Assembly (NCBI RefSeq): GCF_037963865.1
Contig: NZ_CP150170.1
Location: 5,332,001 to 5,396,000 of the forward strand
Length of the DNA stretch: 64,000 nt
Source of the DNA: Paenibacillus sp. FSL R10-2734
Lineage (GTDB): Bacteria; Bacillota; Bacilli; Paenibacillales; Paenibacillaceae
Direction: 5' to 3'
The first letter of the stretch is position 1. Each line of letters begins with the position of its first letter. Shown here in pieces: positions 8,726-18,150 of this stretch. A program made the translations under genes and the position numbers. The notes under the pieces were generated by a model. That model searched no databases and was not told where the DNA came from. It saw nothing but the letters and a program-made list of their open reading frames with translations.

Positions 8726-8896
8726 ATGAATACAGAAAATCTCGCGATTTATGTTGTCCTAGTCTTATGTCTAGGCGCAGTTCTAATTATGACTAAGGAT
8801 CGTGTCCCGCCGCAGTTTAAGCGGGGCATGGCCTTAACTGCAGTCATTATGATTCTGTTCGCCTTCATTTTTGTTATTTATAGCTTATTGGCATAA
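8726..8896 (+). CDS. small membrane protein, two helices
   Basis: A 56-residue frame encodes two hydrophobic segments (IYVVLVLCLGAVLIM and MALTAVIMILFAFIFVIYSLL) joined by a basic loop TKDRVPPQFKRG, so a hairpin membrane protein is likely. It begins 6 bases after the preceding stop, which suggests translational coupling; the ribosome site (ACAGG) is weak. I do not recognise a family. The positive loop between helices predicts a cytoplasmic loop. Confidence 0.55.
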   Translation: MNTENLAIYVVLVLCLGAVLIMTKDRVPPQFKRGMALTAVIMILFAFIFVIYSLLA

Positions 8897-9108
8897 CTAC
8901 TATACAAGCATAATTAAATATTAATAATCAGGACTTAGCAGGGCATAATAAGCCGACTCTACTTTTTCAAGAGGAGGACGTTATGTCTATTTCACCTAAG
9001 TCCATCCCTCTTCTACTTGTGCTCAGCTTGCTACCGGGTGATTTATCATCCACAGTATTGCCGAGGGAGATTATGCCTACTACATCTCATCATTCTAGGA
9101 GGGTTTCT

Positions 9109-10899
9109 ATGGAACAATTATTGAAGAGAAGCGAAGTACCTGCTGAGAATCGTTGGAAGCTTGAAGATGTGTTTGCTTCACAGAAGGATTGGGATGCAGA
9201 ATATGCAGAAGCTAAAACCCTAATCAAACAAGCTGCGGATTTTCAAGGTACGCTAGATTCCGCAGATGCTCTGAAAAAATGTTTTGAGCTGGATGACAAA
9301 CTGTCCATCCTAACTGAACGACTCTATGTGTATGCACACATGCGTCAGGATGAAGACACAGCTAACCCCGACTTCCAAGCCTTGTCCTCCAAAGCAAAAA
9401 AGCTTGGCACAGAAGCAGGTGAAGCATTGTCTTTTGTAACCCCAGAAATTCTGGCGTTGCCTATAGAGAAGTTGGACCAGTTCATCGCTAATCCCGATCT
9501 GTCTGATTATACCTTCACTTTAACTGAGATGAAACGTGAGAAAGCTCATGTATTGTCCAAGGCTGAGGAAGCATTGCTTGCCCAAGTAGGAAATATAGCT
9601 CAAGCACCTCAGAACATTTTTAGCATGCTGAACAATGCGGATCTAAAATTCCCTAAGATCAAAGATGAGGACGGCAAAGAGGTTGAGCTAACTCATGGCA
9701 ACTATATCAAGTTTCTCGAAAGTAATGACCGTGAGGTTCGCCGAAATGCTTTTAAAGCAGTCTACGATACCTACCGCAAGCAGAAAAATACTATCGCAGC
9801 AACGCTTAGTGCCAATGTGAATAAAAATGTATTTTACTCACGGGTCCGTAAATATCCATCTGTAATGGAAATGTCGCTGTACGGTGATAACATTCCAAAA
9901 GAGGTTTACACCAACTTGATTGATACGATACACGAGAGCCTTCCATTGATGCATCGTTACATGAAACTGCGTCAAAAGCTGCTTGGTGTTGATGAGCTAC
10001 ATATGTATGATCTGTTTGCGCCGCTTGTAGATGAATATAAATTAGATATCACCTATGAAGAAGCCAAGAAAATCACCAAAGAGGGCCTCAAACCGCTAGG
10101 TGAAGATTACCTGAATGTGCTTCAAAAAGGGTACGACAACGGATGGATCGATGTCTACGAGAATGAGAATAAACGCTCCGGGGCTTATAGCTGGGGGCCA
10201 TATGGCACACATCCTTTTGTACTGTTGAATCATAATGATAATCTTAACAGTATGTTTACGCTGGCACATGAGATGGGCCATGCATTACACTCCTATTTTT
10301 CAGATAACGCTCTGAATTATCGGGATGCGCAATATACTATTTTCTTAGCAGAGGTTGCTTCTACCACCAACGAGGCGCTGCTAATGGATTATTTACTCAA
10401 AAAGTCTACGGATCCCAAGGAAAAAATGTATCTGCTCACCTACTATGCTGATCAGTTCCGTACTACGATTTTCCGACAAACGATGTTCGCTGAATTCGAG
10501 AAAATCATTCATCAGCGTGTTGAAGAGGGCGAATCGCTTACTCCGCAAGATCTTTCGAGTATCTATTACGATCTGAATGTTAAATACTACGGAAAAGATA
10601 TGGTTGTAGATCAGGATATTGAGATGGAATGGGCACGGATCCCGCATTTCTATAACAGTTTCTATGTCTACAAATACGCTACCGGCTTCTCAGCAGCGAC
10701 TAGCTTTGCCAAACAAATCCTTGAAGAAGGCAAACCAGCGGTAGATCGTTACCTCGGCTTCCTGAAGAGCGGTGGTAGTGACTACTCCATTAATATTCTG
10801 TCTAAAGCCGGCGTTGACATGTCTTCTCCTGAGCCGATTCGCGAAGCGATGAGTGTATTCGAAGATGTTATCGCTCAGATGGAACAGTTGACCAAATAA
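9109..10899 (+). CDS. pepF: oligoendopeptidase F (M3 family)
   Basis: PepF is a cytoplasmic zinc metallopeptidase that cuts short oligopeptides. From ATG 9109 (AGGAGGG about 6 bases upstream) the product has 596 residues, the normal PepF length. The zinc site HEMGH is at residues 387-391 and the third ligand glutamate at 415 (AEVASTTNE). An in-frame ATG at 8983 also has a strong GAGGAGG site and would add 42 residues with a hydrophobic stretch (IPLLLVLSLLPG). The shorter start matches the family; the longer one would be unusual but cannot be excluded. A terminator follows. Confidence 0.93.
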   Translation: MEQLLKRSEVPAENRWKLEDVFASQKDWDAEYAEAKTLIKQAADFQGTLDSADALKKCFELDDKLSILTERLYVYAHMRQDEDTANPDFQALSSKAKKLGTEAGEALSFVTPEILALPIEKLDQFIANPDLSDYTFTLTEMKREKAHVLSKAEEALLAQVGNIAQAPQNIFSMLNNADLKFPKIKDEDGKEVELTHGNYIKFLESNDREVRRNAFKAVYDTYRKQKNTIAATLSANVNKNVFYSRVRKYPSVMEMSLYGDNIPKEVYTNLIDTIHESLPLMHRYMKLRQKLLGVDELHMYDLFAPLVDEYKLDITYEEAKKITKEGLKPLGEDYLNVLQKGYDNGWIDVYENENKRSGAYSWGPYGTHPFVLLNHNDNLNSMFTLAHEMGHALHSYFSDNALNYRDAQYTIFLAEVASTTNEALLMDYLLKKSTDPKEKMYLLTYYADQFRTTIFRQTMFAEFEKIIHQRVEEGESLTPQDLSSIYYDLNVKYYGKDMVVDQDIEMEWARIPHFYNSFYVYKYATGFSAATSFAKQILEEGKPAVDRYLGFLKSGGSDYSINILSKAGVDMSSPEPIREAMSVFEDVIAQMEQLTK

Positions 10900-10921
10900 G
10901 GCAGAGAGCTTAGTATTGCAT

Positions 10922-10954
10922 TAATCCCTTGCCCTATCTGGGCAAGGGATTTTA
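10922..10954 (+). terminator. terminator after pepF
   Basis: AATCCCTTGCCC pairs with GGGCAAGGGATT and is followed by TTAT. Confidence 0.85.
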
Positions 10955-10984
10955 TACTGTTATCCCCTGAGGAGGAAGAATTCA

Positions 10985-11299
10985 ATGAGAATTCAATGGT
11001 CTTTAATTGCAGGTCTAATCTTCGCGCTGCTAACAGCCATATTTGCTGTCATCAACGTAGATCCCGTTCAAGTCAACTTCGGTTTTGATGTAGTTAATAT
11101 ACCGCTCATTCTCGTTATCCTTGGCTGCGCGTTAATTGGCGGTGTCATCGTTGGCTCTTACGGCATTTTCCGTCAATACAAGCTCCAAAAGCAAATCAAA
11201 AGCCTAACAGCGGAGCTTACTAAGCTTCGTGATGCCAACTCTTCAACGGATTCTTTGAATCTAGACAATGATAGTTTATCAGGAGGACTTCAACCATGA
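10985..11299 (+). CDS. LapA/DUF1049-like membrane protein
   Basis: A 104-residue protein with two membrane helices (about residues 4-24 and 38-60) and a cytoplasmic coiled-coil tail (YKLQKQIKSLTAELTKLRDA). This is the LapA/DUF1049 arrangement, including the conserved IFAVINVDPVQVNFGF turn. In proteobacteria LapA helps lipopolysaccharide assembly; in this Gram-positive setting the role is unknown. The ATG has GAGGAGG 8 bases upstream, and the stop overlaps the next gene's ATG by four bases, so it is coupled to the M42 peptidase. Confidence 0.82.
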   Translation: MRIQWSLIAGLIFALLTAIFAVINVDPVQVNFGFDVVNIPLILVILGCALIGGVIVGSYGIFRQYKLQKQIKSLTAELTKLRDANSSTDSLNLDNDSLSGGLQP

Positions 11300-12339
11300 T
11301 TACCATTCAACCAAACGAAGATTACATACTTTCGATCCTTAAAAAATTGCTGGATACACCGAGCCCAAGCGGCTTCACAGCACAAGTGATGAACCTTGTA
11401 GCCGAGGAAGCGGCAGCATTGAATGTACCGCTAAGCTGGAATGAAAAAGGCGGCGTAATTCTTACCGTCCCAGGCCTAGATCCTTCCCGTACGATCGGCA
11501 TCAGTGCTCATGTGGATACACTTGGAGGCATGGTTCGCTCTATTAAATCCAATGGTACGCTGCGACTGACCTCTGTTGGAGGTTTCGCTATGCACAGCAT
11601 CGAGAATGAATACTGCGTGATCCATACCCGCAGTGGTAAAACCTATACTGGAACCATCTTAACCAGCCATCCATCCGTTCACGTATATCCAGATGCTCGT
11701 GATTTCAAACGTTCAGAGGAAAACATGGAGGTACGTATTGATGAGCTAGTATCTACCAAAGAAGATGTACTCAAGCTTGGCATCTCCGTTGGTGATTTCA
11801 TTTCCTTCGATGCCCGTGCCGTGATTACACCTAGCGGATATATTAAATCCCGTCATCTGGACGACAAGGCTAGCGTCGCTACCCTTCTTGGACTGCTGGA
11901 AAGCATGAAGCGTGAAGGCTGGAAGCCACTCCACAACCTTTCCTTCCTCATCTCCAATTACGAAGAAGTGGGACACGGCACAGCTTGGATTCCTGGTGAG
12001 ATCAATGAAATGATTGCCGTCGATATGGGCGCCATGGGTGATGACCTCAGCTGTAAAGAAACCGACGTATCCATCTGTGCAAAAGACTCTTCTGGCCCTT
12101 ACGATTATGTTATGACAGGCCGTTTGATTGAACTGGCAGAGGCACTGGCGATTCCTTACGCCGTTGATATTTATCCTATGTACGGCTCCGATGCCTCCGC
12201 AGCGCTCAGAGGCGGAAACAATATTCGCGCAGCATTGATTGGCCCAGGTGTACATGCCTCCCACTCCATGGAACGTACACATAAGCAAGCTGTAGTTAAC
12301 ACTGCTAAGCTTCTCGCTGCTTATGTGGGTACTAACTGA
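11296..12339 (+). CDS. M42 family aminopeptidase
   Basis: A 347-residue dinuclear metallo-aminopeptidase of the glutamyl-aminopeptidase/FrvX group, which trims N-terminal residues from peptides in the cytoplasm. Family ligands are visible: SAHVDTLGG (H72, D74), RHLDDKAS (bridging aspartate near 189), NYEEVGHG (E223/E224), AVDMGAMGDD, and the C-terminal histidine in GPGVHASHSMERTH. Its ATGA start overlaps the LapA-like stop, and its last 17 bases overlap the next gene. Confidence 0.9.
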   Translation: MITIQPNEDYILSILKKLLDTPSPSGFTAQVMNLVAEEAAALNVPLSWNEKGGVILTVPGLDPSRTIGISAHVDTLGGMVRSIKSNGTLRLTSVGGFAMHSIENEYCVIHTRSGKTYTGTILTSHPSVHVYPDARDFKRSEENMEVRIDELVSTKEDVLKLGISVGDFISFDARAVITPSGYIKSRHLDDKASVATLLGLLESMKREGWKPLHNLSFLISNYEEVGHGTAWIPGEINEMIAVDMGAMGDDLSCKETDVSICAKDSSGPYDYVMTGRLIELAEALAIPYAVDIYPMYGSDASAALRGGNNIRAALIGPGVHASHSMERTHKQAVVNTAKLLAAYVGTN

Positions 12340-13153
12340 GGCTAGTACCGGCAAGCTAAAGCAGCTCTGGAGACGTAGACAATGGCTGATAGTCTCTCTG
12401 ATGCTGCTCTTGATAGCAGCATCAGTGCTATCGATGTTCCTCTTATCCAGAAGTCACAAGGAAGATCCCTTTGACGATCTTCCCCACACTTATACCTATT
12501 TAGAGACAGTGAGTACAGAAAATGCGCAGCTCTATATGATGTCACTTTCGCCAGAAGATATTAAACTCAGAGCCGCTGGTGTCCCCCTTCAGCAAGTTAT
12601 TGCTTATGGGATCAATGGAGGCTTCTTTTACGGTGATGCACTTCTATCTATTGCTATCATGAATGATATCCCCACTAACGGTGCAAAAAAGGCGTACGGC
12701 TCCGGCTGGTTTAACGCTAAATATGCACGAGGAACTCTGGTCTGGGATGGTGCCAGTCGCAGTTTCTCTGTTCAGGTCGCCTCTTCTGGGGCAGATTTAG
12801 AAGTTACTGATCGTCAGCATTACTTTGCTCAAGGTGGTATTAGTATGAATCTGCAGCATGAGGATCTCTGGGAAGCTGCGATTGCCGAAGAACATCTTCC
12901 TTATGCGGATGAGAAACGAATGCGCTCAGGCATGCTGTATGACGATAATGGCAAGCTGTGGCTGATTGTTACACCAACGCTCTCGACAGCGGCAGAGTTC
13001 CGCTCAGCCATCCTACAGACCGTGCCTGCTGAAGGGCTCGAAGGTATCTTCCTAGATGGAGATGGCTCTTCTCAGATGAATGCTGATGAAATCATCTTAC
13101 CCGGCGACTCTCGTGCTGTAGTGCAAATGATTGCGGTGGACGGAACGAAATAA
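12323..13153 (+). CDS. phosphodiester glycosidase domain (NAGPA/PF09992-like), membrane-anchored
   Basis: The 276-residue product has an N-terminal basic stretch and one membrane helix (about residues 24-42), then an extracytoplasmic domain. YGINGGFFY near residue 93 and the later FLDGDGSSQM match the NAGPA/phosphodiester-glycosidase fold, whose members release sugars attached through phosphodiesters. The substrate is unknown. ATG 12323 lies inside the end of the M42 gene and has no clear ribosome site, so expression probably depends on coupling. A strong terminator ends the three-gene unit. Confidence 0.72.
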   Translation: MWVLTEASTGKLKQLWRRRQWLIVSLMLLLIAASVLSMFLLSRSHKEDPFDDLPHTYTYLETVSTENAQLYMMSLSPEDIKLRAAGVPLQQVIAYGINGGFFYGDALLSIAIMNDIPTNGAKKAYGSGWFNAKYARGTLVWDGASRSFSVQVASSGADLEVTDRQHYFAQGGISMNLQHEDLWEAAIAEEHLPYADEKRMRSGMLYDDNGKLWLIVTPTLSTAAEFRSAILQTVPAEGLEGIFLDGDGSSQMNADEIILPGDSRAVVQMIAVDGTK

Positions 13154-13180
13154 GCAATGCTGAGGCAGCCCCTGCAAACA

Positions 13181-13232
13181 AAAAAAGAGTAGGAACTCTC
13201 CAATAACTGGAGAACTCCTACTCTTTTTTTTG
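13181..13232 (+). terminator. terminator of LapA-M42-NAGPA unit
   Basis: AAAGAGTAGGA and the inner ACTCTCC/GGAGAAC pairing form a long stem ending in TCCTACTCTTT plus a run of eight T. Confidence 0.9.
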
Positions 13233-13311
13233 TTTATTAGCCGTAAGCTGGTTTCCAGAGAAAATGTCGCAACTTCTGGTTAGCATCACCTTCATCTACG
13301 GCTGATACTTA

Positions 13312-13411
13312 CGGACCCCGTTGATGCTATTTCCATATTATTAGCATTTAGAGCACTGTTTCGGACCCCAGTGACGTTATTCAGGATAAAAAGATCCTTT
13401 GGGGGTACTTT
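13312..13411. repeat. degenerate ~50-bp intergenic repeat pair
   Basis: The 380-base gap 13154-13534 holds a terminator and then non-coding sequence. CGGACCCC recurs at 13312 and 13362, 50 bases apart, each followed by a degenerate GTGA-type block. The similarity is weak beyond the first 20 bases. No gene is visible here. Confidence 0.4.
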
Positions 13412-13534
13412 TTATGCAAATAGCGACTATAAAGTCCGATAGCTAACCAAACTGGGGATAATTCTGCATTTAAGGTCATCTGTGTCCGAGTAGTGCTTCG
13501 CAAGTGTAAGTATAATGTTATCTAAAAGTTAGCA

Positions 13535-14020
13535 TCAATCCCAGACTTGTTCTAGCTTATCTGAATAATACGAAATGGCCTTACTGTAGCTTCTTATCCC
13601 TTCATCCGCCGAGGTTTCTGCCAGTAATTTAAGCAGCATCCCCATAGCCAGACTATGATCTCCAAGATTGTGCATAGTCATCGCCAGAAACACTGGAAAT
13701 TCCTTATTTTCTGGGTACTCACGAACAGCCCGCTCCAGAATTGCTTTAGAGTTCTCATATTCTCCGAGAGTTCGGTAGGTGCTGCCCAGTCCCAATAGAG
13801 CGCCGACTCTCTGCTCCGAAGGTAACCCAAGTGTTAAGCTTCTCTCATAAAAGGGTACTGCCTCGCGTTCCAGACCAAGCACATCATGCGTCCATGCCAA
13901 TTGATACAGAAGTTCTGCGTCATTACCATTCTGCTTATATAACTCTAACAGCATCACTCTGGCATCTTCAGCTTTACCATCGTTTCGCAGGGCTACAGCT
14001 GCCATGAGTTGATTTTCCAA
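13535..14020 (-). CDS. tetratricopeptide-repeat protein
   Basis: A 161-residue protein built from about four TPR helical pairs (for example AELLYQLAWTHDVLGLEREAVPFYERSL and GLGSTYRTLGEYENSKAILERAV). TPRs usually bind partner proteins; the partner is not evident. The start is TTG 14020 with GGGAGGG about 6 bases upstream. It lies 38 bases after the ABC-F gene on the same strand and probably ends that transcript. Confidence 0.8.
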   Translation of the reverse strand: MENQLMAAVALRNDGKAEDARVMLLELYKQNGNDAELLYQLAWTHDVLGLEREAVPFYERSLTLGLPSEQRVGALLGLGSTYRTLGEYENSKAILERAVREYPENKEFPVFLAMTMHNLGDHSLAMGMLLKLLAETSADEGIRSYSKAISYYSDKLEQVWD

Positions 14021-14058
14021 ACTGAGCCCTCCCTATTGTTATTTAAGGACAATCCGGA

Positions 14059-15996
14059 CTAAGCCTTACCAGCGATTTTCTCTGCAAGCTCATTTAGATA
14101 GGTCCAGCGGTCCATCAGACGCTCCAGCTCGGCTTCGGCTAGCCGCTGATCTTCCATTAGCTCCTGCAATCTCCCAGAGTCAGCAAACGCTGCTTCCATC
14201 TCTGCACTAATATCAGTCAGACGCTGCTCTGCAAGCTCGATTTGCTCGTCAATTCCCTCATATTCACGCTGTTCTTTGAAGCTGAATTTGAGTTTGGTCT
14301 TGGGAGCTGATGATGTCGCTGTGTTACTACCAGTTTCTGCACTCTCTTTACGCTTTGCATTTCCGTCCTCTTTGCTCGATTCTGCATTTCGTGAAGAAAC
14401 ATTTTTGGCCAGCCATTCCTCATATTCCGTATAATCGCCAACATGAATCCGGATATCACCATTTTCAAAAGCGATCAGCTTATCTATAGTACGATCTAGG
14501 AAATAACGATCATGAGATACTGTAAAGACGACGCCAGGGAATTCATCCAGATAGTCTTCTAAAACAGCCAACGTACCGATATCCAAGTCGTTCGTAGGCT
14601 CATCCAACAGCAGCACGTTAGGTGCACCCATCAATACACGAAGCAGATACAGGCGTCTTTTTTCGCCACCGGATAGTTTCGAGATCGGTGTCCACTGCAT
14701 AGCTGGTGGGAACAAGAAGCGTTCGAGCATTTGGCCTGCCGTAATCACGCTACCATCAGCTGTCCGAATGACTTCCGCTTCTTCCTTCACATATTCAATA
14801 GCTCGCATGCTGTCATCCATATCCTGATGCTCTTGCGTAAAGTAACCCAACTTAACCGTGGCACCAAGCTGAACCTCTCCCTCATCCGGCTGCAGCTTAC
14901 CTGCAATCAGATTCAGCAGTGTTGATTTACCACTACCATTCGGACCTACGATACCCACGCGATCTTGTGGTACAGCAATATAGGTTAGGTCTTTAATCAA
15001 CTGACGACCATCCAGCGATTTCGACAGTTCATTGATTTCAATGATTTTACGACCCAATCGTGTCGAAGCCACAGAAATATCTAGCGAGCCGTTAGAACTG
15101 CTTCCTGTACTCTCTTTCAGCTTCTCAAAGCGGTCGATTCTCGCTTTCTGTTTCGTTGAACGAGCTTTGGCTCCGCGACGAATCCAAGCAAGCTCCGTAC
15201 GAAGCAGGTTCTTACGCTTCTGCTCCGCTGAGGCTTCACGCTCTTCACGGTCGGCTTTTAGCTCTAGAAAACGAGAATAATTGGCTTCATAACGGTATAA
15301 CTGTCCACCGTCCAGCTCCAGCATGACACTTGCGACACGCTCCAGGAAGTAGCGATCATGCGTAACCATTAATAGGGCTCCGCGCCGTTTCTGTAAATAT
15401 TGCTCTAACCAAGCTACAGAGTCTGTATCAATATGGTTCGTAGGCTCATCCAGAATAAGAAGCTCAGATGGCGTAATCAAGGCAGCTGCTAATGCTACAC
15501 GTTTCCGTTGACCACCAGACAGCGTATCCATCAGCGCGTCGAACTTCACTATACCTAGCTTAGTAAGTACGCTCTTAGCTTCACTCTCCAAATGCCAAGT
15601 ACCCGCAGCATCGATAGCCTGTCCAATTCGTACCAGTTTGCCTTCCAGTTCTGCATTGCCTGGCGCTTTCTCAAGCAGGGACATCGTATCGATATACTCG
15701 CGCATGGTAGCAAGATCTGGATCATCACCGGCGAATACTTGTTGTAATACCGTATTTGTCGGCTCATAAGGTGGGTTCTGTGCCAAGTATTGCACTCGAA
15801 CATTATTTCCGATCGCAATTTGCCCACCATCCGGAGTATCCAGACCGGCAATAATACGTAAAAATGTTGATTTACCCGTTCCATTCACACCGATCAAGCC
15901 AATTTTATCCCGATCGTCCATACCAAATGAAGCATCACTAAAGAGTACTTTCTCTCCATAACTCTTGGAAAGATGTTCCACGGTCATAATATTCAT
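14059..15996 (-). CDS. yfmR: ABC-F ATPase, YfmR/Uup-like
   Basis: A 645-residue soluble protein with two ABC ATPase domains and no membrane segment, hence ABC-F. Domain 1 has Walker A GVNGTGKST (about 36-44), signature LSGGQ and Walker B LLILDEPTNHID; domain 2 has GPNGSGKST, LSGGE and VLLLDEPTNDLD. Between them lies the charged linker that contacts the ribosome in this class. The C-terminal 100 residues form a basic linker and coiled coil as in Uup/YfmR. These proteins relieve stalled ribosomes; no antibiotic-resistance-type arm is evident. Start ATG 15996 follows GAGGAAA. Confidence 0.9.
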   Translation of the reverse strand: MNIMTVEHLSKSYGEKVLFSDASFGMDDRDKIGLIGVNGTGKSTFLRIIAGLDTPDGGQIAIGNNVRVQYLAQNPPYEPTNTVLQQVFAGDDPDLATMREYIDTMSLLEKAPGNAELEGKLVRIGQAIDAAGTWHLESEAKSVLTKLGIVKFDALMDTLSGGQRKRVALAAALITPSELLILDEPTNHIDTDSVAWLEQYLQKRRGALLMVTHDRYFLERVASVMLELDGGQLYRYEANYSRFLELKADREEREASAEQKRKNLLRTELAWIRRGAKARSTKQKARIDRFEKLKESTGSSSNGSLDISVASTRLGRKIIEINELSKSLDGRQLIKDLTYIAVPQDRVGIVGPNGSGKSTLLNLIAGKLQPDEGEVQLGATVKLGYFTQEHQDMDDSMRAIEYVKEEAEVIRTADGSVITAGQMLERFLFPPAMQWTPISKLSGGEKRRLYLLRVLMGAPNVLLLDEPTNDLDIGTLAVLEDYLDEFPGVVFTVSHDRYFLDRTIDKLIAFENGDIRIHVGDYTEYEEWLAKNVSSRNAESSKEDGNAKRKESAETGSNTATSSAPKTKLKFSFKEQREYEGIDEQIELAEQRLTDISAEMEAAFADSGRLQELMEDQRLAEAELERLMDRWTYLNELAEKIAGKA

Positions 15997-16050
15997 ACTA
16001 TTTCCTCGCTTGCTTTATATTTTCATAAAACCGGTCGCAGCTCAAAACTG

Positions 16051-16653
16051 CTATTCCACCGGTCTATCATCCTGACCTAAATTCAAGTAATCCATGGCCC
16101 CTTTAATAAAAAGACCCGCAGCGAAATCAGCGCGTTTATACGCATCCACTTCCTTAAAAGACGGATCGAACAAAATATCCATCTTGAGTCGATCCAACAT
16201 TCCTATGTAGGACTGCGCCATAAGTTCAGGCTCGGATGCTCCGCCCTCCAGCAATACCTTCACCACTGCCTGCATATATTCTTCCATAAAAAGCGTCATA
16301 TACGCCACTAGCTCTGGGTTATTATTAGGTGCGCGAAAAAAGAGCTTCGTGTGCTGCTTTCGCTCATAGTAATAGTTGAGATGATGCTTCGCGATGATCG
16401 ACAGTTTACCCGCCAAGGTATCACTTGCTTTCAGTCTTTCCTGCAATTGCTGGAGGAATCCTTCACAATCTCGGCGTGTTACCGCCATGAACAATTCTTC
16501 CTTACTCTTGAAGTATAAATAAACGGTACCCTTAGCAATCCCAGCCTGTTCCGCAATTTCCGACATCTTCGTTTCATAAAATCCGCCTGAACCGAAGAGC
16601 TCATATGCGGCATCCAGGATGGCAGTATGTTTGTGATTGGACGTGCTGCTCAT
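16051..16653 (-). CDS. TetR family regulator
   Basis: A 200-residue repressor with an N-terminal TetR helix-turn-helix (residues 9-55: AILDAAYELFGSGGFYETKMSEIAEQAGIAKGT split by family-typical spacing) and a variable ligand domain. The GTVYLYFKSKEELF segment is diagnostic. Ligand and targets are unknown. Start ATG 16653 follows AAAGGAGG. It sits 11 bases after the DUF92 gene on the same strand, so it may belong to the same transcript. Confidence 0.9.
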   Translation of the reverse strand: MSSTSNHKHTAILDAAYELFGSGGFYETKMSEIAEQAGIAKGTVYLYFKSKEELFMAVTRRDCEGFLQQLQERLKASDTLAGKLSIIAKHHLNYYYERKQHTKLFFRAPNNNPELVAYMTLFMEEYMQAVVKVLLEGGASEPELMAQSYIGMLDRLKMDILFDPSFKEVDAYKRADFAAGLFIKGAMDYLNLGQDDRPVE

Positions 16654-16664
16654 CGGTTCCTCCT

Positions 16665-17468
16665 TTAAATCATCATGCCAAGCAGTAAGGCAACAGCCCC
16701 TCCGACGATAGAGCTGATAGCATTGACTGCATCATTGCTCATCCACTTCCAGCCACGCGCGTATACAACCTTATTCCCGCAGTGGTGTGTACCTTCCACT
16801 TCACGGCCGCATACGGTGCAGCGGTTCATCTGCTGCACCGTTGCCCCTAGAATAGAATCCGTGAACGCACCCGCAAGTCCTCCAGCGAGTCCAGCCAATG
16901 TAAGCAGCACGAAGGATTGATCCGGCATGCCGGATATCATTCGCAGCAGCCATGAAGATGCACCAATAAGTGCGCCTCCTGCGGCAGCGGCCAGCGTACC
17001 AAGGCTGGACACGCCACCCGAGGCACCTGCTGGAAGTATTTTACCTGTCAGGACAGACCGAGGTGGCTTCTTGCTGAGTGTACCAATCTCCGTAGCCCAT
17101 GTATCAGAGGTTACCGTTGCCATAACGCCGATAAATAAAAATTCCCAAAGCTCCATCGGAACAATCGCGTTCAATAGAACGAAAACCATACCGAACCCAC
17201 CATTAGCAAAGACCTGCCCAGCATCTCGGCGACCTGTCTTGGCATAGGTAAGCTCAAGCTCCGCCTTATTATCATGATGAAGCTTTGACAGAAAGCTTGA
17301 AGAGATGAAAAAAATCAACAATATTCCAAACCAAAAGGCATTTCCAGCACCAAAATAAATGGTCCCCATCGCTACCGCGGCAAGCATGCCGGAGAGGCTT
17401 AAGGATTGCTTCCTATAAGCCGCTCCCGCAACAAGCAAAGCGCCAAGGGCGCCAATAATCCATAGCAT
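16665..17468 (-). CDS. DUF92 family membrane protein
   Basis: A 267-residue membrane protein with about six or seven helices. The SDTWATEIGTLSKKPPRS loop is the hallmark of DUF92 (TIGR00297), whose plant relative VTE6 phosphorylates phytyl phosphate. The bacterial function is unsettled; a CTP-dependent prenyl or lipid kinase is plausible. A CxxC...H/C pattern (CTVCGREVEGTHHCG) near residue 215 resembles a metal-binding knuckle. ATG 17468 has GGAG about 9 bases upstream; the longer frame to 17507 would overlap the FAH gene. Confidence 0.85.
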   Translation of the reverse strand: MLWIIGALGALLVAGAAYRKQSLSLSGMLAAVAMGTIYFGAGNAFWFGILLIFFISSSFLSKLHHDNKAELELTYAKTGRRDAGQVFANGGFGMVFVLLNAIVPMELWEFLFIGVMATVTSDTWATEIGTLSKKPPRSVLTGKILPAGASGGVSSLGTLAAAAGGALIGASSWLLRMISGMPDQSFVLLTLAGLAGGLAGAFTDSILGATVQQMNRCTVCGREVEGTHHCGNKVVYARGWKWMSNDAVNAISSIVGGAVALLLGMMI

Positions 17469-17491
17469 AGATTCATCTCCAACAGCTGTTT

Positions 17492-18121
17492 TTAGCCGAT
17501 CAGGCAAGTCCCCATCAGCTTGTCACCCCAATACAATTCAAACGAATCTCCTGATACGGTAGGACCTACGCCTGCTGGTGTTCCAGTGAATATAACATCA
17601 TCTTTACCCAGCCCGTAACGCGCAGCGATAAAATCGACAATTTTTTGGAGCGAAAAAATCATATTTTTTACATTACCACGCTGAACTTCAATACCATTTT
17701 TCAAAACCGTGAAATCTGTTCCCTCCAGCTCTTCCTTGTCTGGAAACGCAATGTAAGGTGTGAGTGGCGCAGCGTTCTTAAAGCCTTTAGCTGGTGTCCA
17801 AGGCAGGCCTTTCTTCTGCAGATCATTATGCACATCACGCAGTGTGAAATCCAGTCCCAGGGCCATAACATCCACCAGATCCTCCACGCTCATACCCGGT
17901 ACATAATCACGCGCAATACGTAGCACAAGCTCCCCTTCATAATGAACCTGACCTGAATCCTTTGGAAGCTGAATGACTGCTTTATCGAGAGAAACCGCCG
18001 CATGTGAAGGCTTCAAAAAAATGAGTGGCTCCACGGGGACTTTATTTCCCAATTCCTCCGCATGTAGCCTGTAGTTCCTTCCAACACAATATAAATTATT
18101 AACAGCAGCGCACACAGACAA
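17492..18121 (-). CDS. fumarylacetoacetate hydrolase family protein
   Basis: A 209-residue FAH-domain enzyme. Metal ligands are visible as HYEGELVL (E62, E64) and LDFTLRDVHND (D91), and the substrate loop FTGTPAGVGP is intact. Such proteins hydrolyse, decarboxylate or isomerise beta-keto acids, including oxaloacetate; the actual substrate is unknown. The start is TTG 18121 after a weak GAGAG site, and the first residues (NNLYCVGRNYRLHAEEL) match the family start. It lies 29 bases after the glycerophosphodiesterase gene. Confidence 0.87.
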   Translation of the reverse strand: MSVCAAVNNLYCVGRNYRLHAEELGNKVPVEPLIFLKPSHAAVSLDKAVIQLPKDSGQVHYEGELVLRIARDYVPGMSVEDLVDVMALGLDFTLRDVHNDLQKKGLPWTPAKGFKNAAPLTPYIAFPDKEELEGTDFTVLKNGIEVQRGNVKNMIFSLQKIVDFIAARYGLGKDDVIFTGTPAGVGPTVSGDSFELYWGDKLMGTCLIG

Positions 18122-18150
18122 TCAGCTCTCTTTCCCATCGAATTGGATTG

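Noticed and set aside
11746..12354. 202-residue frame antisense to the M42 peptidase
   Set aside because: It is a shadow of a gene with complete metal-site motifs and has no ribosome site.
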